From Raphanus sativus (taxonomy: Eukaryota; Streptophyta; Magnoliopsida; Brassicales; Brassicaceae): a stretch of 64,000 nucleotides of DNA. A program made the position numbers and the translations under genes. Shown here piece after piece: positions 55,919 to 64,000 of this stretch; position 1 is the stretch's first letter; the number at the start of each line of letters is the position of its first letter. Location: NCBI RefSeq assembly GCF_000801105.2, contig NC_079519.1, forward strand, positions 35,067,288 to 35,131,287, written 5' to 3'. A model generated the notes under the pieces. It was not told the origin of the DNA. It ran no database searches and was given only the letters and a program-made list of their open reading frames with translations.

Positions 55919-57549
55919 TGATACCGGTGATTCTGCTATTGACACGAATCATCGTTCATAAAACAATGATTTGCAGCTCCGATGTAGAAGATCTCAATTT
56001 AAGAATGATCTTCAAACAAGATGAACAAGTTCTCCTAGCGAGTATATAAGTTGTATATCGAATAAGGCAAACAGCTAAAGCGAGTATATAAGTTGTTGCA
56101 ATCTTTCTGGGATTGTTAATGTTCGAGTTGTTTCCTGTAGCAGCAGATGTGTTTCCTAAGGTCACTGTCGTATGTGTTTTACGTTTGAATCTTCAGAGGT
56201 TTTCGTGTTGACTTGAATCCTAGTACCAAATGATAGACAACGCAGAGGTTTCCGAGACCCCATACAAAATTAAAAATAATTATTTATTGATAAAATATAT
56301 TAAATTTATCATAATAACTATATTTTTATAAAAAATAAATAAATGAAATCATTTCTACAAAATATTTACATATTACATAGTTTAATTAGCTTAATTATAT
56401 GAAGTTTTTAGTTTATATATTTTGTAATTTTATTTCAAGTTAAATATGCAAAATATATTATTTTAAAAGGATTTTCTTTAAATTGTAGGCCCCAGAAAAA
56501 TGTGGGCTCCAATCAAATGCATAACATGAATATTTATAAAAAATAATTCCCAGAAAACTTTTATAAAACTTGAGATAAATTATGAAAATGTAGTTGACAA
56601 AAAAAATTATGAAAATGTATTTTTATTGATATGTGATAGAGAATTAAGAAGTATTGATTAAAAGGAGAGTACAAGAGTATTGAAACTATAAGTTAGCTAT
56701 ACAAAGAATTCGGATCCCCCTCTTCTTGTTCTTAGTTCTTCTTGATAAGTGGAGTTAATGGTCCCGTCCGGTGAAAATAAGGTGCATTTATGATCATCTT
56801 TTAATGCACTGAGTCTCGTAACGCTTTCGGTTTGATTTGATAAGCTCGGCAGGAATTGCTTCATCAGTTTGGGATGGGTGTTCAACATACGTGAACCTAT
56901 TGTTTTCTTCGGCTCTAAAGCATTAAACGGAATTTTTGACCGGGTGTGAAATAGAGTTAATAACCCTCCGAATGTTTGTTTTCATTTATATTTACATAAT
57001 TTTTTTTTGTGTTTACATCATTATTGATATATAATATAAACATTAAGCATATTTTCAAAAATTTATATGACTTATTTAAATACAACAGTGTTATATTTTA
57101 ATTGCTTTTCATCCAATTAATTATTTCAAAACATCAATTGTATTTGTAATACTTATTATATTTTATTTTGTTAAATTTTTTGTTTGATTATTAGATGTTA
57201 TAATATATATAAAATTTCATAAACATGAAAATTATTTTTTATTTCCAATGAATTTTATTGTAAACTGAATGATAATATATTATGTGTATAATGCCGTTAG
57301 CCATGGATGGATGAGACATTATAAAAATATGTACTGAACTTTGGCAATACTCAACTATAATTTCTTAATATTTTATTTAATATTGTAAAAATGATATTTG
57401 CGGGGAACAAACATAATAATAGAAATAGAGACACATGCACGCATAAGATAGTACAAGTAACATCACACTTATAGTTATAACTAATACTTGAGATGATATT
57501 TGCGCCGAACAAACGCATATTATACTAGTAACCCAATTACCAATAAGAA
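55919..57549. other. Intergenic DNA downstream of CYP96A gene 2
   Basis: Mostly AT-rich. A possible degraded hAT-like piece lies at about 56235-56510 (GAGGTTTCCGAGACCCCATA and GTAGGCCCCAGAAAAATGTG ends), without clear duplications. A 63-codon minus-strand frame at 56697-56888 is not recognisable. Nothing else supported. Confidence 0.5.
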
Positions 57550-59040
57550 TCATATTTTCTTAGTGACCGTGACACAGAGACCATGTTTCATACGGAGAAG
57601 GATAGAAGGGATTGCTTCAATCTTGTGACCTTCAGTGACCTTAAAGTCATAGTTTCGTATGATCTCCACAGCTACCATCTTCATCTGCGCCAGAGCCAAA
57701 TTTTTACCCAAGCAAGCTCTTGGACCGGCATTAAAAGCGATGAACTTGTTTGAAGGTTCATGTCTTAGATCTCCACTTTCTGAAATCCATCTCTCTGGTT
57801 TAAAATCCAATGCGTCTTTTCCCCATATAGATCTCATTCTACCCAATGCATACATACAGAGTACGATCTTTGAATTTTCTTCAACTTTGTGCCCGGTTGG
57901 AAGTACATCTGGCTTTGCAGGAGACTTATGGTTAAAGGGAAGTGGTGGGTAGAGTCTCATTGTTTCGTTCAACGTAGCATGTAGATACACGAGCTTCTCT
58001 AGATCTGTAGGATCATACTTAGTGTTGATCTCTTGTCGGATCTTGCTCAAAACTTGTGGATGCTTAGAAAGAAGCCAGAAGAACCAAGTGAGAACTGAGC
58101 TTGTGGTGTCCCTTCCCGCTAACACTAGACTGAAAGCAACGTCTCTTATAAACGTATCATCACTTGGTTTCAAGAGCTTATATTTGGTCGTGTCCACGTT
58201 CATATAGTACGTTAACGCGTCCATTGATTCCACGCCTTCCCCGCGACGTATCTCCTCTCTTCTTGTAGATATGATCTTCGCAAACATACGATTGACAGTC
58301 GCCAAAGAAGACCGCATCCTCCTCTCGAGTCCAATACCCAACCAGTTTTGAAGCCTCCACAAGTTCACCGGTTTGAAATGCCTATAGTAGATCGCTTCTT
58401 CACCGGTTTCCGCAGCTTCACCGAACTCGACTTCCGGCATCTCGATGGACAGTGACATTGGATCATAACCAGTCATCAAAATCGATGAAGTATCAAACAT
58501 GAATCTCTTGAACAAATCTTGCAAGTCTACGACAATGTTTTCCTCAGCAGCATTATCAAGAAAAGGAACAAGACCTTCCTTTAACTTACTTGTATTGCTA
58601 CTTACTGACAGCTCCAGGAAGGCTGGATGATGAAAGAGGACGTAGTTCGACTTCCTCAGATCCTCCCACAGCTCCATATCAACACTTAAGATCCCATCTC
58701 CCAAAACATCGAAGATCTTCTGGAACTCAGGTCCTTTGGGGTAATTCCCAAAGTTTAGGTTTAGTATGTGATTGATATTCCTTGGGTCGGCGGTGAATAG
58801 CATGTCCGTTCCACTAAGCCATGGGCCTTCGAAAAAAAAAGTGAGGTTGGTGGCGTCGAGAACTTCGTACGTCCAGTCGAAGATGCGAGGGATATGGGGG
58901 AGCATTCCTGGAAGCATCCCGAGGACAGGCCAGCTTTTGAGAACAGGATGGCCGGGAGATTTCATGTGGAGGAAGAATTTTTTGAATACAAGGGAAAAAA
59001 GGAATGCTACGAAGACTTCAAGTAAGCCTATGATCGCCAT
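57550..59040 (-). CDS. CYP96A: Cytochrome P450 CYP96A15/MAH1-like (gene 2)
   Basis: ER-bound P450 of 496 residues, single exon, start MAIIGLLEVFVAFLFSLVFK at 59040. Motifs: PVLGMLPGMLPHIPRIFDWT, I-helix LAGRDTTSSVLTWFFW, ExxR (ETMRLYPP), FKPERW, heme loop FNAGPRACLGK, C-terminal CVTVTKKI. It is the copy most like MAH1/CYP96A15 as I remember it, the mid-chain alkane hydroxylase that makes secondary alcohols and ketones of cuticular wax. The upstream region has a clear TATA box. Intact; a likely functional MAH1 counterpart, but orthology should rest on a tree. The cluster also holds gene 1 (29920) and two fragments. Confidence 0.94.
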   Translation of the reverse strand: MAIIGLLEVFVAFLFSLVFKKFFLHMKSPGHPVLKSWPVLGMLPGMLPHIPRIFDWTYEVLDATNLTFFFEGPWLSGTDMLFTADPRNINHILNLNFGNYPKGPEFQKIFDVLGDGILSVDMELWEDLRKSNYVLFHHPAFLELSVSSNTSKLKEGLVPFLDNAAEENIVVDLQDLFKRFMFDTSSILMTGYDPMSLSIEMPEVEFGEAAETGEEAIYYRHFKPVNLWRLQNWLGIGLERRMRSSLATVNRMFAKIISTRREEIRRGEGVESMDALTYYMNVDTTKYKLLKPSDDTFIRDVAFSLVLAGRDTTSSVLTWFFWLLSKHPQVLSKIRQEINTKYDPTDLEKLVYLHATLNETMRLYPPLPFNHKSPAKPDVLPTGHKVEENSKIVLCMYALGRMRSIWGKDALDFKPERWISESGDLRHEPSNKFIAFNAGPRACLGKNLALAQMKMVAVEIIRNYDFKVTEGHKIEAIPSILLRMKHGLCVTVTKKI

Positions 59041-59270
59041 ATTTTGAACAAACGTTGTATGAGTATGGATGCAAGAATCTTTAGTAACCTAGGTTTCCTA
59101 TATATAACCTAGAATTAAATGCAGAAGGTTGGTCATTGGTGGGAAAATTGTTGCTGGCTGACCCGACTCAATTGACGAGATCGTACCGCACCTCTCAAAC
59201 CCATTTACTTTTATGCACTGAACAGTAATGTATAGTTCAAAAATTAACAGCTAACTAATCGGTACTATCA
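59041..59270 (-). promoter_or_regulatory. Promoter of CYP96A gene 2
   Basis: A TATA box CTATATATAACC at about 59099-59110 lies about 60 bp before the ATG. The adjacent TAAATGCAGAAGGTTGGT is conserved in the copy at 51055-51217. Confidence 0.65.
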
Positions 59271-61213
59271 GTATATCTAATAAAGGTGAAGAATTTTTTC
59301 GGTTGCGTTGGTAACGGTTGTGAAACTATGAGTAAATTTGTCTAAAACTAGAAATAAATGTGAAAAGTGATACCCCATTAATGTCTTAACTATATAAAAC
59401 ATAAGACAATTTTTTTTAATTTATAAAGTTATTTAAACATTTTTTAAAAATATTTTAATTTAAAAATATTTTTTAAAAATATTATTGTTCATTTGTGTGA
59501 TGAGCTGAAAGGAGAAAACTAAAAACAATCATGTGCATGGTAAAAAAATCGATAATGTTTCGCTGACCAATCTCTCTATCTTACTGGTTTGGAAACCATA
59601 TATTTTTATTCAAAATGCAGTCTCTAGGATTAAACTAATGTTTCTATTGCTTATATTATATTTACTTATTTTTTAGTTTTTCTTAAATTTATATTTTTTT
59701 ATAAATAATTTTAAAATAAATGTTTAATATAATATTTTTATTTCTTATATTGTATATTTATTATTAATAATTTTACGGTAAATGTTTTAGAGAGATGTTC
59801 AATTTAGTTTTTTCATTTCTTAACTGTATATTTACTTATTCTTAATTTTTCTTATCTTGTATATTTATTTATTCTAATTTTCTTTTTTTACATCAAATTA
59901 TAATATTATGATAGATGTTTAATATAGTATTTCTATTTCTATATTGTTTATTTACTTATTCTACTTGTTTTGTTTTCATATAGAGTTGTAATATTATGTT
60001 TAAATTAATATTTATTTCTTATATTGTATATTTACTTTTTATTTATTTTATCATACATTTTACAGATTGATGTTTAATGTAATATTTTCTTATATCGTTT
60101 ATTTACTTGTTATTTATTTTATGATATTTTATATTTATTATTATATTATTATAATAGATATTTTAGTATTTTATTATTTTTATATTGTATATTTACTTAT
60201 TATTTATTTTACTATATATTTTTCAGAGAGATGTTTAGTTCTGTTTTCTATTTCTTATATTGTATATACCTTTTATATTTTTTCTTATATTGTATATTTA
60301 TAAAAATATTTTTTAATTTTATATCAAATGATATATTACGTTAGATGTTTAATGTAAAATTTATTTTTCTTATATTATATAGTTACTTATTCTTAGATTT
60401 ATATATTGTATATTTACTTATTCTATTATTACTATAAATGTTAATACAATATTTATATTTCTTATATTGTATATTTACTTATTATCTATTTTTTTCTTAT
60501 ATATTTATTTAACGTAATATTTCTATTTTTATGTTATATATTTATTTATTTATTATAAATTTTCAGATATTTAATGTAATATTTCTTTTTCTTATATGGT
60601 ATATTTACTTATTATCTATTTTTATATCGTAAATTTATTTTATTATTTATTTTAATTTGCAGTTCAGATATACGTTTAATGTAATATTTCAATTTTTAAA
60701 TGGTATATTTACTTATTATTTATTTTGCTTCTATCGTATATTTACTTTTTTTTTGTAATAATGTCATGATATTTACTTTTTTGGTAATAATCGTATATTT
60801 ACTTTTTCGTTGGTAATAATCATATATTTAAATTTTCTTCTATTGTATATTTACTTTTTTCTTCTACTGTATATTTATTGAAATTCTATTTTTATATTGT
60901 GTATTTTTTTATTATACATTTTTCAGATAGATATTTAATTTAATATTTCTTTTTCTTATATGGTATATTTACTTTTTATCTATTTTTTATACTGTATATT
61001 TTATTTTTTTTAATTTGCAGTTCAGATATACGTTTAATGTAATATTTCTATTTCTCAAATGATATATTTACTTATTATTTATTTTTCCTTCTATAGTACA
61101 TTTACTTTTTATTTACTTTTTTATTTTTTTGTAATAATGTCACGTGTCATCTTTCAGGAGAAGTTTTTCCACTGATGTAGACGTTCTTTGGAGTCGCTTT
61201 TTATTAGTATAGA
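59271..61213. mobile_element. AT-rich element with inverted TCTA..CTAATAAA ends (class unresolved)
   Basis: The left end reads TCTAATAAAGGTGAAG (about 59276). The right end, reverse-complemented at 61213, reads TCTATACTAATAAAAAGCGA. Its right edge shares CTGATGTAGACGTTC with the neighbouring edge at about 62367. The interior is a degenerate repeat array. A Helitron 5' end or a Mutator-like terminal repeat could both explain the ends; no transposase is present. Confidence 0.4.
59640..61150. repeat. Degenerate tandem array, unit about 60-120 bp
   Basis: More than ten variants of GTTTAATGTAATATTTCT ... ATATTGTATATTTACTTATT are arranged head to tail. A higher-order copy (CAGTTCAGATATACGTTTAA) recurs about 356 bp apart at 60659 and 61015. 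Strand composition is strongly skewed to T. Confidence 0.75.
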
Positions 61214-61659
61214 TTTCCAGATTTGTATCACAGCCTGTAATTTCACTCCCAATTGTGTGGACTTTCACATGGTTTGAAACGCTGAAAATAATGTCTTTGA
61301 AACTTATTTAGAAGTTGTCTAACCTAAGCTTTATTACATTGTAATCCAGACTGTTCTAAAATAACTAACATGTAACTCTTAACTCAAATATCAAAGATCC
61401 TACTATACTCAGCATATACTGTAACTAATACACAACAATCTATTACTCATTCTGATACTGCCAATTACTACATTTCTTTCGTTGTATATGAGAAATCTAG
61501 AAAACCAATAAGAAACATGAATAATCATATGAATTATAAGATAGAGAGTCATCATTAGTCACAAACAAATAAAAAAAAAATTGACGACTATTTATAATAA
61601 TACCAATATTTTATATATTAGAAAGTTTCATGATTTAGGCGCATGAAAAGAAGAAAATT

Positions 61660-62345
61660 TCATTATTTTTTGGTTACTTTAAAATTAATTTATCATTTTA
61701 ATGTACTTTGGATATATTATACTTAAGAAAACATTGTATTTTTGTTAATGTTATTTTTTTCTTTTTCTAATTTTCCATTTTATTTTAATAATTAGCATTT
61801 TAAGTAAAGTTTCATATGTTAAAATTGATTTTTTCTGTTTTAAGTTATATATGTACAATTAATTTCGTTTTTAAAAATATTTATTTTGAAAATATTTACG
61901 TTTTCAAACATGATATTTTTTTAATATCATCCTTTCTTTATTTTTTCTATTTTACTTCTATTTATTTTACTGCCACATATAAAAAAAACACCTCATTTAT
62001 TTATATACATATAAAATATAGTTTTTTTATTTTCACAAAATTATTAAATATTTCATTATTTTTTTGTTACTTTAACATTAATTTATCCTTTTAATGTACT
62101 TTGGATATATTATACTTAAGAATACATTATATTTTTCTTAATGTTATTTTTTCTTTTTCTAATTTTCCATTTAGTTTTAATAATTAGCATTTTAAGTGAA
62201 GTTTCATATGTTAAAATTGATTTTTCTGTTTAAGTTATATATGTACAATTAATTTCGTTTTTTAAATATTTATTTTGGAAATATTTACATTTTCAGACAT
62301 GATATTTTTGTTAATATCATCCTTTCTTTATTTTTTTGTCTATTT
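61660..62345. repeat. Two-copy direct repeat, period about 385 bp
   Basis: About 61661-61945 and 62046-62335 share long blocks such as GTACTTTGGATATATTATAC and GTTATATATGTACAATTAAT with small indels. The right edge at 62416-62417 ends in a Helitron-type inverted 5' end (TCTATACTATTAAAAGTACA on the minus strand). Confidence 0.75.
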
Positions 62346-62417
62346 TACTTCTATTTATTTTTAACGCTGATGTGGACGCTCCCTGGTGCCTCAAAATTGT
62401 ACTTTTAATAGTATAGA

Positions 62418-63663
62418 TTTAAATAAAAATAGAAAGAATATAATTCTCCTACATTGTAGATTTTGTAAATATTATATATTTAAATATTAAATACATTTAT
62501 TTGAAAATATATATTTGGTTTACATAATCTTAGGTAATATATATTATTTATTGTAAACATATCTTCATAAATTTTTGCATCTAAATATATCAACTCTATT
62601 AAAATAGAGTCTTATTTGTATCTACTGTAAAAAAAATTGTTAGACCAATTCACTAGAAACTTAATATATTATTTAATATTTAAATAAAAATGGAAACTAT
62701 ATAATTCTCCTACTTTTGTGATGTGATATTAACCATAATTTGGTAAATATTATATATTTAAATGGTAAATACATTTATTTGAAAAAAAAATATTTGGTTT
62801 ACATAATATTAGGTATATGTCTTATTTATTGTAAATATATCTACATAAATATTCGCATCGAAATATATACATAATATTTTGAGATCATGTATTATATTTG
62901 AAATAGAAAATGTTGTCATAAAAATATAAGAATAGTAGAACATATGAAATTTTTTTAAATAGACTATAAAAACTATATAGTAATAAAGGTTTTAATTATC
63001 GTCAAGTTGCCTAAGTTCTTGACCACCTCCTCTGCCTGCATATCATACATGAGTCTTAGTGGAGAGCGTTCTCTGATTCTCATCCTTAGTCATGATGTTT
63101 TATTGATCTATCTAACTGGTCAACAAAAAAGTAAATTTTTACCTATATTTTAGTAATATTATATGTTTTTTTAACACTATAATAATATTATAGGTACTAT
63201 TAACTTTTAATAATAAAATCAGTTATATTATTTAATATAAATTTTGTGACAAAAATAACTTTAAAATCCGCGCATCCACGCAGGTTATAATATATTATTA
63301 TTTAAGATGGTTTACTTTTATGAATATGTTTTCCAAGCAAGATTTTGATCTTCCATGGTTTCGAGTTCTGATTAAAATAAATTTAAAAGACAATGAAGAA
63401 GATTAATGAGTATGTAATCATTCTTACATTTTGTGGATATGAAACGTATTTTTAGTTAAGGTGCTTCAACATGGGTTAATGTAAATTTGTGGGCATTATT
63501 GGTAGGTCTAAATAACTATATTATTGTACTCTTGTCATATATAAGTTTCCCTTGTTTTATTGAATTCAGTTTCTTCTATAAAAGTTTATAAAATTGGTTA
63601 CCTTCCACGAGTCGTTGTGCATCATTGCTTCACAATCATCTTTCTTTTGGTCAACAGTACCAC
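62418..63663. other. AT-rich transposon debris
   Basis: Contains two related AT-rich blocks (TTAAATAAAAATAGAAAGAA and TTAAATAAAAATGGAAACTA with following ATATATTTAAATAT). A GC-rich spot CCGCGCATCCACGCAGG near 63267-63283 looks like a decayed Helitron 3' hairpin without CTAG. No gene seen. Confidence 0.5.
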
Positions 63664-64000
63664 TAGAGATGGCAATTGGGTTCTTCCGTCCCGTCCCGTC
63701 CCGAACCGCTGCGGGTTCAACTTCTGGCGGTACACGGCGGGCCTGTCCCGCGCGGGATGCGGTCCTCAAACTAGCTGCCCAATCCCGTACCGCAAAATAT
63801 GTAGGTCTTCGCGGACCGTCCCGCAGGACATCGAATATTACATTGCTTATTTCTACATGCACAAACAAACATAGACATGAATTGATTTTCATCTTGCACA
63901 TGATCGAGTATACTCTTACAAGATCAATACATTAAGCTTATACAAAACAAATGTATTTATTATCATTTATGATGGTTCGAAGAAGCTCTACCAGTGCAGA
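63664..64000 (+). mobile_element. Left end of an hAT-like element, cut by the window edge
   Basis: Begins TAGAGATGGCAATTGGGTTC followed by GTCCCGTCCCG-type repeats and complementary GCGGGATGCGG blocks, the same style of ends as the hAT elements at 28751 and 39209. The other end is outside the window. Confidence 0.45.

Noticed and set aside
60067..60303. 78-codon Tyr/Ile/Phe-rich frame
   Set aside because: Pure product of T-rich repeat DNA; low complexity.

Overview
The window is plant nuclear DNA, almost certainly from a Brassicaceae species (a Brassica/Raphanus-type or related genome). The genes have GT-AG introns, the non-coding DNA is very AT-rich, and the transposons are typical of crucifers: non-autonomous Helitrons, hAT MITEs, a tRNA-derived SINE, a Copia element and DUF1985 genes. 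Several genes follow the order I remember for Arabidopsis thaliana At1g57590-At1g57770 (pectin acetylesterase, MBOAT, p24, RPL21, CYP96A, FAD oxidoreductase). That is recalled from memory and not checked here. No bacterial features, CRISPR array or rRNA are present.

Left part (1-23 kb). A pectin acetylesterase gene on the minus strand runs off the left edge and carries a 1.7-kb Helitron in intron 1. It is followed by an MBOAT acyltransferase gene (minus) and an intact p24-delta cargo receptor gene (plus). Next comes a fragment-rich zone: a last-exon piece of RPL21, a Helitron that captured exons of an IBA57/aminomethyltransferase-like gene, a dead DUF1985 gene, a retroposon-like tail, and a second, broken p24 copy lacking exon 1. 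Comparing the two p24 neighbourhoods gives an empty site for the Helitron. The intact GONST1-type nucleotide-sugar transporter gene ends this part.

Middle part (23-48 kb). A chloroplast-type FAD oxidoreductase (minus, with an intronic Helitron) faces GONST1 tail to tail. A SINE and a nested pair of hAT elements follow, then an intact CYP96A P450 gene. A young, intact Copia element sits 94 bp beyond the stop of F-box gene 1. A nearly identical F-box gene 2 lies about 9 kb away and preserves the Copia-free site. Between the F-box genes an hAT element is interrupted by a 4-kb Helitron carrying a GMP synthase fragment.

Right part (48-64 kb). AT-rich Helitron debris leads to a 5' CYP96A fragment. 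An LTR element with near-identical LTRs has split that fragment's promoter. The element has no recognisable pol but contains an uninterrupted 874-codon frame of unknown function, the best candidate here for something undescribed. A second CYP96A fragment and an intact CYP96A15/MAH1-like gene follow. The last 5 kb is AT-rich repeat DNA ending in a truncated hAT-like end.

Functionally the intact genes are ordinary housekeeping and specialised-metabolism genes: cell-wall pectin, the secretory pathway, Golgi sugar transport, plastid redox chemistry, cuticular wax hydroxylation and F-box proteins. They are not a pathway cluster. The interest lies in layered transposition and segmental duplication whose order can be read from paralogous empty sites.
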